Shown: positions 51,226 to 58,679 of the stretch, piece by piece
How positions within the stretch are numbered: position 1 is the stretch's first letter
How the letters are laid out: every line of letters starts with the position of its first letter
Source: Pseudomonas izuensis
GTDB lineage: Bacteria; Pseudomonadota; Gammaproteobacteria; Pseudomonadales; Pseudomonadaceae
Reading direction: 5' to 3'
Length of the DNA stretch: 64,000 nucleotides
Assembly: GCF_009861505.1 (NCBI RefSeq)
Contig: NZ_WTFT01000040.1
Coordinates: 149,176-213,175, forward strand
The notes under the pieces: model-generated
What the model was told of the DNA's origin: nothing
The model's input: the letters and a program-made list of their open reading frames with translations, nothing else
Database searches by the model: none
Position numbers and translations under genes: made by a program

Positions 51226-51255
51226 TGTGGCGAGGGAGCCTGCTTCCTCGCCACA
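51226..51255. repeat. Single REP-like hairpin of a different subtype
   Basis: TGTGGCGAGG...CCTCGCCACA, with GGGAGCCTGCTTCC in the centre, forms one compact hairpin 20 bases beyond the ampE stop. It differs from the GAGCGAGCC REPs elsewhere in the window and could double as a terminator. Confidence 0.7.
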
Positions 51256-51275
51256 ATGGAATATGCTTCAACGGG

Positions 51276-52112
51276 TTACGGCAACACCGTCCACAATGCA
51301 AACCCCGCATACCAGAGCACTGCCGCCCGCAGCAGCAACTCCCAGATCCGGTCAAGGTTGATGATGCCTTCCGGTCCGACCACAGGTGCCGGGATTTCGG
51401 CGGCCACCAGCCCGGCCTTCTCGATCAATTGAGCGGCGCTGATGTTCCAGTTCAGCAGCTCGTGCAACATCACCCGGCTGACCGCGACAAAATTGCCAAC
51501 CAGGGCAAAACTCGCCGCCAGCAAGCGTACCGGCACCCAATCGAAAGCATGACGCAGTTGAGCAGCGCGCTCGACTACCGTGGGGTTTTGCCCATGCTCT
51601 TCAGCCAGGGCCAGCAGCCGGTAGCTGAGGGCGGCGACCGGCCCCAGCAGGAAGTACCAGAAAATCACCGCGAAAAAACTCTGGTAGGCCTCCCACAACA
51701 AATGCCCTTCGACCCGTTCCAGCAGCTGCTCGCCGCTGTCGGCGCAGATATCGAGGTCGCGTTTGGCGACATGGGCCGCGGCTTGCAAGTCCTCCCGGCG
51801 CCAGGCGTCGCGAAACGGCCCCAGCCCTCCCAGCAGATCGCCCCGCCCCAGGCTGTAAATCACCACCAGCAGGTGCACCGGCAGCGTCAGCAGACCGTAG
51901 GCCACCGGGTCCAGCACCAGCAGCAGCAACCCCAATAGCGCGACCGGGAACAATACCAGTACGACCAAAACCAGCCATGGACTTTTAGCCAGGCGCGGGC
52001 TGGATTCAAGCTTGTGTAACTCGCGAACCCAACCGCCATCTCGCTGAACCTGATGGCGCAGGGCCGAGAATTTCTCGATCCACACCGCCAGCAGCAACAC
52101 CAGAAAACTCAT
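51276..52112 (-). CDS. ampE: Beta-lactamase regulation membrane protein AmpE
   Basis: A 278-residue inner-membrane protein with about four hydrophobic segments. The family start MSFLVLLLAVWIEKF is intact, and SSPRLAKSPWLVLVVLVLFPVALLG and PVAALSYRLL are visible. AmpE is encoded with AmpD in beta-lactamase-regulating loci; its biochemical role is unresolved. The start codon overlaps the ampD stop by 4 bases, showing tight coupling. Confidence 0.88.
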   Translation of the reverse strand: MSFLVLLLAVWIEKFSALRHQVQRDGGWVRELHKLESSPRLAKSPWLVLVVLVLFPVALLGLLLLVLDPVAYGLLTLPVHLLVVIYSLGRGDLLGGLGPFRDAWRREDLQAAAHVAKRDLDICADSGEQLLERVEGHLLWEAYQSFFAVIFWYFLLGPVAALSYRLLALAEEHGQNPTVVERAAQLRHAFDWVPVRLLAASFALVGNFVAVSRVMLHELLNWNISAAQLIEKAGLVAAEIPAPVVGPEGIINLDRIWELLLRAAVLWYAGFALWTVLP

Positions 52113-52684
52113 TGTCGTTCCTCTTTGTCCCCAGCGGCCTTGGCCAGGGCCGCACGATAGCGTGTCCAGTCGAATGCCGGCCCCGGATCGGTCTTGCGTC
52201 CCGGCGCGATGTCGCTGTGCCCGCAGATACGCTGTGGAGTAATGGCCGTGAAGGCGCTTTGCAGCTGCCGGGTCAGGGCAATCAATGCATCGTACTGGGC
52301 ATCGGTGAACGGTAGATCATCCGTGCCTTCAAGCTCGATGCCCACGGAAAAATCGTTACAGGTTTCCCGCCCCTCGAAACTCGACACCCCTGCGTGCCAG
52401 GCGCGCTCAAGACAAGAGACAAACTGGGTGACGGTGCCGTCACGCTCGATCAGAAAGTGCGCAGACACCCGTAGATCGGCTATCCCTTCAAAGTAAGGGT
52501 GCTCAGTGACATCCAGGCGATTCTGGAAAAACTCCTGCACCTTGCCGGTGGCGAATTGCGCCGGCGGCAGGCTGATGTTGTGAATCACCAGCAGGGAAAT
52601 TTCGCCCGTGGGGCGCGCATTGAAGTTGGGTGAGGGACACAAACGTACGTCCTGACACCAACCGCTCGCGGGGTCCAACTGCAT
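52109..52684 (-). CDS. ampD: 1,6-anhydro-N-acetylmuramyl-L-alanine amidase AmpD
   Basis: A 191-residue cytosolic zinc amidase (Amidase_2). Zinc ligands are His35 (VIHNIS), His156 (CGHSDIAPGR) and Asp166, with Glu118 and Lys164 at the active site, matching His34, His154 and Asp164 of Citrobacter AmpD. It cleaves the stem peptide from anhydromuropeptides during cell-wall recycling. Its loss raises AmpC beta-lactamase through AmpR in related species. It is upstream of ampE and divergent from nadC. Confidence 0.93.
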   Translation of the reverse strand: MQLDPASGWCQDVRLCPSPNFNARPTGEISLLVIHNISLPPAQFATGKVQEFFQNRLDVTEHPYFEGIADLRVSAHFLIERDGTVTQFVSCLERAWHAGVSSFEGRETCNDFSVGIELEGTDDLPFTDAQYDALIALTRQLQSAFTAITPQRICGHSDIAPGRKTDPGPAFDWTRYRAALAKAAGDKEERQ

Positions 52685-52885
52685 ACCGATTCCTTCAACG
52701 ACGACTGTGTTGGTGCCCAGTATGCCGCGATAGCCCCTCCAGACGCGATCACTTGCCGCGATTGTGGTGTCGCAGATGGCCGATCACCGACTTACTTCGG
52801 CCATCACCGGGATTGCCCGGACCTCGGTCCCTGGCGGGAATCGACCAAATGCAGGCTTCAGAGCGATGGGAGCACTTCGGATACC

Positions 52886-52915
52886 TTGGGTTGCCCAGCA
52901 CCATGGCCCTATAAT
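52886..52915 (+). promoter_or_regulatory. Probable promoter of nadC
   Basis: TTGGGT (52886-52891), an 18-base spacer and a perfect TATAAT (52910-52915), 27 bases before the nadC ATG. A 9-bp hairpin GATGGCCGA/TCGGCCATC lies upstream at 52775-52805. Confidence 0.6.
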
Positions 52916-52942
52916 CGAGCCACTTTGTTTGTGGAGCCCGTT

Positions 52943-53791
52943 ATGCCGAATCTACGTCTCGCCGATTTGACCGCCGAAATCGAAGCCAACGTGCGCCGTG
53001 CGTTGCTCGAAGACGTCGGTAGTGGCGACATCACTGCGCAATTGATCCCGGCCGAACGCCTGGCCAAAGCCACCATCATTACCCGTGACGCCGCCGTCAT
53101 CTGCGGTACTGCCTGGGTGGATACCGTGTTTCGGCAACTGGACCCGCGGGTAGCGGTGCACTGGCAGGTCGCCGATGGCGAACGAGTCAAGCCCAATCAA
53201 GTGCTGTTCCACCTCGAAGGTCCCGCTCGCTCGCTGCTGACCGGTGAACGCAGCGCGCTGAATTTCCTGCAACTGTTGTCCGGCGTGGCCACTCGCGCGC
53301 AGTACCTGGCAGACTTCGTGGCCCAGACTCAGGTGAAATTACTCGACACCCGCAAGACCCTGCCAGGGCTGCGCCTGGCGCAAAAGTACGCGGTGACCTG
53401 TGGCGGTTGCCACAACCACCGCATCGGCCTGTATGACGCCTTCCTGATCAAGGAAAACCATATCGCCGCTTGCGGAGGGGTCTCCCAGGCTATCGCAGCT
53501 GCACACAAAATCGCACCGGGCAAACCGGTGGAGATCGAAGTGGAAAGCCTGGTCGAGCTCAAAGAGGCCTTGGCGGCCGGCGCCGATATCATCATGCTCG
53601 ACGAATTGAGCCTGGATGATATGCGCGAAGCCGTATGCCTGAACGGCGGCAAGGCAAAACTGGAGGCCAGTGGCGGGATCAACGAAAGCACATTGCTGCC
53701 GATCGCCGAAACCGGTGTGGATTATATTTCGATTGGCGCGATGACCAAGGACGTGAAGGCTGTCGACTTGTCGATGCGCTTGAGCCTCTGA
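52943..53791 (+). CDS. nadC: Nicotinate-nucleotide pyrophosphorylase (quinolinate phosphoribosyltransferase)
   Basis: 282 residues from the ATG at 52943. It converts quinolinate and PRPP to nicotinate mononucleotide in NAD synthesis. Motifs are GDITAQLIP near the N-terminus, ERSALNFLQLLSGVAT, DTRKTLPGLR, the substrate-binding KYAVTCGGCHNHRIGLYDAFLIKENH region at about 150-175, and LEASGGI. The -10 promoter element lies directly upstream and a terminator directly downstream, so it is monocistronic. Confidence 0.95.
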   Translation: MPNLRLADLTAEIEANVRRALLEDVGSGDITAQLIPAERLAKATIITRDAAVICGTAWVDTVFRQLDPRVAVHWQVADGERVKPNQVLFHLEGPARSLLTGERSALNFLQLLSGVATRAQYLADFVAQTQVKLLDTRKTLPGLRLAQKYAVTCGGCHNHRIGLYDAFLIKENHIAACGGVSQAIAAAHKIAPGKPVEIEVESLVELKEALAAGADIIMLDELSLDDMREAVCLNGGKAKLEASGGINESTLLPIAETGVDYISIGAMTKDVKAVDLSMRLSL

Positions 53792-53804
53792 GATCAGCGC
53801 GCAA

Positions 53805-53839
53805 TAAAAAACGCCAGCCTCGATAAGGCTGGCGTTTTT
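53805..53839. terminator. Bidirectional terminator of nadC and the DUF6388 gene
   Basis: AAAAACGCCAGCC/GGCTGGCGTTTTT forms a perfect stem with an 8-base loop. T runs exist on both strands, and the flanking genes converge. Confidence 0.92.
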
Positions 53840-53842
53840 GCA

Positions 53843-54148
53843 TCAGACCACCAGATTGTTCATCTCGCAGTACTCTTCCCACTCGACGCCCAACACCTCG
53901 GCCGCTTCCTTATGCAGCTTCAGGCGCTCGACCTCGTATTCTTCCGGGCTTGAGGTGTACTTGAGCGTCAGCTCCCACGGCTGCAAGCCTTGGGCTTCCG
54001 CTTCATCCTCGAACGCCCACTGGATCTGGTCCTTCTGATCATCGGCTGGCAAGTCCTTGATCTCTTCCATCAATTCGGGTGCGTCCAGCACGTACTTCCT
54101 GAGGGCTTCTTCGTGTCTGGCTTCTTGAGTCAATTCTTTAACGGTCAT
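53843..54148 (-). CDS. Small acidic protein, DUF6388-like
   Basis: A 101-residue protein rich in Glu, Leu and Ala, predicted mainly helical, without signal peptide or membrane segment. It begins MTVKELTQEARHEEALRKYV and ends WEEYCEMNNLVV. I connect it from memory to the pseudomonad family DUF6388, for which no function is known. It lies between nadC (convergent) and tRNA-Thr (same strand). Confidence 0.65.
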   Translation of the reverse strand: MTVKELTQEARHEEALRKYVLDAPELMEEIKDLPADDQKDQIQWAFEDEAEAQGLQPWELTLKYTSSPEEYEVERLKLHKEAAEVLGVEWEEYCEMNNLVV

Positions 54149-54210
54149 GGCGTTCTCGCTGATCTGGGGAATGGAAGATGGATCTGGATCATCAAGGATC
54201 TCTCTGACGC

Positions 54211-54247
54211 AAAAAAACCTATTGAAGCCTGGCTTTTCTGGCCTTCA
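54211..54247 (-). terminator. Possible terminator of tRNA-Thr
   Basis: On the minus strand an imperfect stem TGAAG...CTTCA with an inner GCC/GGC is followed by ATAGG and seven T. It lies about 40 bases after the tRNA. Confidence 0.35.
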
Positions 54248-54282
54248 GAACCATTCGGGATCATCTGAAAACAGAGTGTCGC

Positions 54283-54358
54283 TGGTGCCCGAGACAGGAA
54301 TCGAACCTGCGACCTTCGCGTTACGAGTGCGCTGCTCTACCGACTGAGCTACACGGGC
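54283..54358 (-). tRNA. tRNA-Thr (anticodon CGT)
   Basis: A 76-base cloverleaf on the minus strand. The acceptor stem starts GCCCGTG, the D-arm GCTCAGTCGGTAGAGC is standard, the anticodon loop is CTCGTAA (CGT), the T-arm contains GGTTCGATTCC, and CCA is encoded. It matches the E. coli thrW type closely. Confidence 0.95.
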
Positions 54359-54426
54359 AGTGGGCTAAACCTAGCATCGCGAAGCCATGCCGGCAACTTC
54401 GTCCACCGTTTCGTTTTTCCGCAGGC

Positions 54427-54465
54427 AAAAAAAGGCCCCGCAGTTTTCACTGCGGGGCCTTTCTT
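54427..54465 (-). terminator. Terminator of pnp
   Basis: AAAGGCCCCGCAGT/ACTGCGGGGCCTTT forms a long perfect stem with a 4-base loop. Seven T follow on the minus strand, beyond the pnp stop codon. Confidence 0.92.
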
Positions 54466-54497
54466 ACAACGTTGAAACAGTCAGGCTAGAGGGCAGA

Positions 54498-56603
54498 TCA
54501 AACACCCGAAGCCTTGGCTGCTGCTACGTCTTTGATGGACAGCTTGATACGGCCGCGGTTGTCCACGTCCAGTACCAGCACTTCCACTTCCTGGCCTTCT
54601 TTCAGGATGTCGGTCACTTTCTCAACGCGAGCGTCGCTCAGCATCGAAATGTGAACCAGACCGTCCTTGCCAGGCAGGATGTTGACGAATGCGCCGAAGT
54701 CGACGATGCGCTCAACCTTACCGACGTAGATCTTGCCGATCTCGGCCTCGGCGGTGATGCCCAGAACGCGCTGACGTGCAGCTTCAGCCGCTTCCTTGGT
54801 TTCACCGAAGATCTTGATCGAACCGTCGTCTTCGATGTCGATCGAAGCCTTGGTTTCTTCGCAGATTGCACGAATGGTCGCGCCGCCTTTACCGATGACA
54901 TCACGGATTTTGTCGGTGTCGATTTTCATCGCGATCATGGTCGGTGCGTTGGCCGACAGCTCGGTACGCGACTGGCCAATGATCTGGTTCATCTGACCGA
55001 GGATGTTCAGGCGCGCTTCCAGGGCTTGGCCCAGAGCGATTTCCATGATTTCTTCGGTGATGCCCTTGATCTTGATGTCCATCTGCAGCGCGGTTACGCC
55101 TTTGGCGGTACCGGCTACCTTGAAGTCCATGTCGCCCAGGTGGTCTTCGTCGCCCAGGATGTCGGTCAGAACGGCGAATTTCTCGCCTTCTTTAACCAGA
55201 CCCATGGCGATACCGGCAACCGGTGCCTTCATCGGTACACCAGCATCCATCAGCGCCAGGGAAGCACCGCAAACGGAAGCCATGGAGCTGGAACCGTTGG
55301 ATTCGGTGATTTCCGATACAACGCGAATGGTGTACGGGAACACGTCAGCGGCTGGCAGCATGGCCTGAACCGAACGACGAGCCAGACGGCCGTGACCGAT
55401 TTCGCGGCGACCAGCGCCACCCATGCGACCACACTCGCCCACCGAGAACGGAGGGAAGTTGTAGTGCAGCATGAACGGGTCTTTTTTCTCGCCTTCCAGG
55501 GTGTCCAGCAACTGTGCGTCACGGGCAGTGCCGAGAGTCGCGACTACCAGAGCCTGGGTTTCACCACGGGTGAACAGTGCCGAACCGTGGGTCTTCGGCA
55601 GAACGCCGACTTCGATGTTCAGCGGACGAACGGTGCGAGTGTCGCGACCGTCGATACGTGGCTTGCCGTTAACGATGTTTTCGCGAACGGTGCGGTATTC
55701 GATTTCACCGAAAGCCGCTTTGACGTCAGCAGCAGAAGGCTGGCCTTCTTCACCGGACAGCTTGGCAACAACCTGGTCCTTCAACTCGCCCAGGCGAGCG
55801 TAACGGTCGGCCTTGACAGTGATGGTGTAGGCCTGGGAGATCGCTTCGCCGAACTCGGAGCGGATAGCGCCCAGCAGTTCGGTGGCTTCGGCTTGTGGAG
55901 CCCAGGTCCAGGTTGGCTTGGCAGCTTCTGCGGCCAGCTCTTTGACGGCCTGGATAACAGCCTGGAACTCGTCGTGAGCGAACAGTACGGCGCCCAGCAT
56001 CTGGTCTTCGGTCAGCTCTTTGGCTTCCGATTCAACCATCAGAACGGCTTCCGAAGTACCGGCAACGACCATGTCCAGGCTCGAAGCAGCCAATTGCTCA
56101 TAGGTCGGGTTCAGCAGGTAGCCGGTGCTTTCGTGGAAGGCAACGCGGGCAGCGCCGATCGGACCATCGAAAGGAATGCCGGAGATGGCCAGGGCAGCCG
56201 AGGTACCGATCATCGCAGCGATGTCCGGATCGGTCTTCTTGCTGGTGGAAACGACGGTGCAGACAACCTGCACTTCGTTCATGAAGCCTTCAGGGAACAG
56301 CGGACGGATCGGACGGTCGATCAGTCGGGAAGTCAGGGTTTCTTTCTCGGAAGGACGGCCTTCACGCTTGAAGAAACCGCCAGGGATCTTACCGGCAGCG
56401 TAGGTCTTTTCCTGGTAGTGAACAGACAGAGGGAAGAAACCCTTGCCCGGATCGGCTTGTTTGGCACCGACTACGGTCACCAATACGCTGACGTCGTCGT
56501 CAACGGTGACCAATACTGCGCCGGAGGCCTGACGGGCGATACGGCCAGTCTCGAGGGTAACGGTCGACTGACCGAACTGGAATTTTTTGATTACCGGGTT
56601 CAC
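54498..56603 (-). CDS. pnp: Polyribonucleotide nucleotidyltransferase (PNPase)
   Basis: A 701-residue 3'-5' phosphorolytic exoribonuclease, part of the RNA degradosome. It starts at GTG (MNPVIKKFQFGQ) with AGG 5 bases upstream. Two RNase PH domains (about 1-225 and 310-540) flank an alpha-helical linker. The KH domain (about 552-612, DVIGKGGATIRAI) and S1 domain (about 620-690, GKVERIVDFGAFVNILPG) follow. It is downstream of rpsO, the conserved arrangement, with a 207-base leader that could hold the autoregulatory RNase III hairpin known in E. coli. Confidence 0.97.
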   Translation of the reverse strand: MNPVIKKFQFGQSTVTLETGRIARQASGAVLVTVDDDVSVLVTVVGAKQADPGKGFFPLSVHYQEKTYAAGKIPGGFFKREGRPSEKETLTSRLIDRPIRPLFPEGFMNEVQVVCTVVSTSKKTDPDIAAMIGTSAALAISGIPFDGPIGAARVAFHESTGYLLNPTYEQLAASSLDMVVAGTSEAVLMVESEAKELTEDQMLGAVLFAHDEFQAVIQAVKELAAEAAKPTWTWAPQAEATELLGAIRSEFGEAISQAYTITVKADRYARLGELKDQVVAKLSGEEGQPSAADVKAAFGEIEYRTVRENIVNGKPRIDGRDTRTVRPLNIEVGVLPKTHGSALFTRGETQALVVATLGTARDAQLLDTLEGEKKDPFMLHYNFPPFSVGECGRMGGAGRREIGHGRLARRSVQAMLPAADVFPYTIRVVSEITESNGSSSMASVCGASLALMDAGVPMKAPVAGIAMGLVKEGEKFAVLTDILGDEDHLGDMDFKVAGTAKGVTALQMDIKIKGITEEIMEIALGQALEARLNILGQMNQIIGQSRTELSANAPTMIAMKIDTDKIRDVIGKGGATIRAICEETKASIDIEDDGSIKIFGETKEAAEAARQRVLGITAEAEIGKIYVGKVERIVDFGAFVNILPGKDGLVHISMLSDARVEKVTDILKEGQEVEVLVLDVDNRGRIKLSIKDVAAAKASGV

Positions 56604-56810
56604 GGTGTCCTACCTTCTTTTGTGGCTCTTGGGGAAACGGGTTTCTTGCGAAATTCTTGGGCAATGCCGGGAATCGGCCCGGTCGGTTTGTCCAGGTGTC
56701 ACTCAGGTAAAGCAGAAAGCCAGATAAAACTTGAGGCTGGGAGCCTGCCATGCGCCGGCGGGAAACCCGCTGACGCACGACAGACAACCAACCTCTAGCG
56801 CAATCGCTTA

Positions 56811-57080
56811 TTAGCGACGCAGACCCAGGCGACCGATCAGAGCGCTGTAACGGCTCACGTCTTTGCCTTTCAGGTAGTCCAGCAGCTTACGACGCTGGTT
56901 AACCATGCGGATCAGACCACGACGGGAGTGGTGGTCTTTACCGTTGGCCTTGAAGTGACCTTGCAGTTTGTTGATGTTGGCGGTCAGCAGTGCAACTTGC
57001 ACTTCTGGCGAACCAGTGTCACCAACGGCTTGCTGGTAGTCAGCTACGATTTGAGCTTTTTCTTGAACGTCGAGAGCCAT
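56811..57080 (-). CDS. rpsO: 30S ribosomal protein S15
   Basis: An 89-residue primary 16S rRNA-binding protein. The family signature GSPEVQVALLTANINKLQGH is visible, and the C-terminal end is LKGKDVSRYSALIGRLGLRR. The length is identical to E. coli S15. AGGA precedes the ATG. It lies between truB and pnp. A weak hairpin (AGGCT/AGCCT near 56741-56753) lies in the gap to pnp and may be a leaky terminator. Confidence 0.97.
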   Translation of the reverse strand: MALDVQEKAQIVADYQQAVGDTGSPEVQVALLTANINKLQGHFKANGKDHHSRRGLIRMVNQRRKLLDYLKGKDVSRYSALIGRLGLRR

Positions 57081-57197
57081 GAGGCAATCCTTTTATCAGG
57101 AAACTGTTTCAGAAAAACAGTTTCAACAGGCCAGGGACAAATCCCTGTATCTAAAAATGAGTAGTGACCGTGCCTGTTAACAGCCACCCTCGTTCGG

Positions 57198-58115
57198 TCA
57201 TTCTGACCGAATCAGTCGACGTGGCGCGATGCGCCCGTCTTCGCTCACTTCACCGATACCGATGAAGCGACCATTGTGATCCTGTACCCGTACCATGCCG
57301 AACTTCGGTGCATCCGGGGCGCGTACCGGCTGGCCGTTGAGCCAGTAGAACGCGCTCGCTTCCGAGAACTGCAGCAGTGGCCAATCCAGCAGGCCGCTGT
57401 CAGATGGCATCAGGAAGCGATCGACCGCTTCATTGCCACCTTCGGCATGTACCGCTTCCAGCTCTTCCAGGGTGACGGTCTGCGCCAGCGTGAAAGGCCC
57501 GGCCTGGGTACGTCGCAGTTCCGCGACATAAGCGCCACAACCGAGTTGCTCACCAATATCCTCCACCAGAGTGCGGATATAGGTGCCTTTGCTGCAATCC
57601 ACCGCAAGCCGCGCAGTATCACCTTCGAAGGCCAGCAATTCCAAGCGCGTAATAGTAACAGAACGCGGTTCGCGCTCCACTACTTCGCCTGCGCGAGCCA
57701 ACTTGTACAGCGGCTGGCCATCACGCTTGAGGGCTGAGTACATCGGCGGTATCTGATTGATTTGCCCGCGAAATTTCGGCAGTACAGCCTCGACATCGGC
57801 GCGACCAACGGTCACCGGGCGCTCCTGCAAAACTTCGCCCTCGGCGTCCGCCGTGGTGGTGGTCTTGCCCAGTTGAGCCAGGGTTTCGTAACCCTTGTCG
57901 GAATCGAGCAGGTATTGCGAGAACTTGGTGGCTTCACCGAAGCACAACGGCAACACGCCGGTGGCCAGCGGATCGAGACTGCCGGTATGTCCGGCCTTCT
58001 CGGCGTTGAGCAGCCAGCGGACCTTTTGCAAGGCCGCGTTGGAGGTGAACCCAAGCGGCTTGTCGAGCAGGATGATACCGCTGACGTTACGACGGATACG
58101 TTTGACCTGAGCCAC
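57198..58115 (-). CDS. truB: tRNA pseudouridine(55) synthase TruB
   Basis: A 305-residue enzyme that forms pseudouridine 55 in the T-loop of tRNAs. It starts at GTG with AAGGAG upstream. Catalytic Asp48 lies in GSLDPLATGVLP, preceded by AGHTG. The C-terminal TruB_C/PUA-like region includes YWLNGQPVRAPD and FIGIGEVSEDGRIAPRR. It is adjacent to rbfA (3-base gap) in the nusA-infB operon. Confidence 0.96.
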   Translation of the reverse strand: MAQVKRIRRNVSGIILLDKPLGFTSNAALQKVRWLLNAEKAGHTGSLDPLATGVLPLCFGEATKFSQYLLDSDKGYETLAQLGKTTTTADAEGEVLQERPVTVGRADVEAVLPKFRGQINQIPPMYSALKRDGQPLYKLARAGEVVEREPRSVTITRLELLAFEGDTARLAVDCSKGTYIRTLVEDIGEQLGCGAYVAELRRTQAGPFTLAQTVTLEELEAVHAEGGNEAVDRFLMPSDSGLLDWPLLQFSEASAFYWLNGQPVRAPDAPKFGMVRVQDHNGRFIGIGEVSEDGRIAPRRLIRSE

Positions 58116-58118
58116 CGA

Positions 58119-58520
58119 TTACTCCTTGGTGTCTTCGGCTTCTGCCGCAACCGGATGCTGATTGTCTTCCGCTACTGCGCGCTCGATCAGTGCCGACAGA
58201 TGCGCACCGCGCACGACGCTTTCGTCGTAGTGGAAGTGCAACTGCGGGACGCTGCGCAGCTTCATCTCGCGAGCCAACTGCATGCGCAGGAAGCCGGCGG
58301 CGGAATTGAGCACCTTGATGCTTTGCGCGATGTCTTCGGCGTTGTCCTGCCCCATCACGGTAATGAAAATCTTGGCGTGACCGACGTCACGGCTGACTTC
58401 CACTGCGGTAATGGTGACCAGGCCGACGCGCGGGTCTTTGACTTCACGACGGATCAGCTGTGCCAGCTCACGCTGCATCTGATCGCCGATACGTTGGGTA
58501 CGGCTGTATTCTTTTGCCAT
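58119..58520 (-). CDS. rbfA: 30S ribosome-binding factor A
   Basis: A 133-residue late 30S maturation factor with one KH-like domain (about 5-115), including RTQRIGDQMQRELAQLI, ITAVEVSRDVGHAKIF and LHFHYDESV. A short acidic tail (EAEDTKE) ends the protein. It lies between infB and truB. A long stem-loop sits in the 159-base gap after infB. Confidence 0.95.
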   Translation of the reverse strand: MAKEYSRTQRIGDQMQRELAQLIRREVKDPRVGLVTITAVEVSRDVGHAKIFITVMGQDNAEDIAQSIKVLNSAAGFLRMQLAREMKLRSVPQLHFHYDESVVRGAHLSALIERAVAEDNQHPVAAEAEDTKE

Positions 58521-58574
58521 GTCTTGTTACCTGTTACTGCCCCACGGTGAAACCCGAAGGGTCTGAAAGCGGCA

Positions 58575-58608
58575 AACGCCCGGCCTGACAAAAGCCAGAC
58601 CGGGCGTT
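58575..58608 (-). terminator. Stem-loop between infB and rbfA
   Basis: AACGCCCGG and CCGGGCGTT form a 9-bp stem around a 16-base part-paired loop. Only three T follow on the minus strand, so partial termination or mRNA processing is more likely than full termination. Confidence 0.5.
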
Positions 58609-58679
58609 GCGTTTAGAGTCCTGACGCTGTGCCGCGCATCTGCATGCAGCGGCTCAACGTGGCCCTTGAAGTACGCGAA

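Noticed and set aside
52685..52885. Remnant gene between ampD and nadC
   Set aside because: P. aeruginosa may have an extra gene here, but this stretch shows only a hairpin and the nadC promoter, and no coding pattern could be recognised.
54387..56798. Plus-strand open frame of 803 codons opposite pnp
   Set aside because: A shadow of PNPase that also runs across its terminator; no start signal or protein family.
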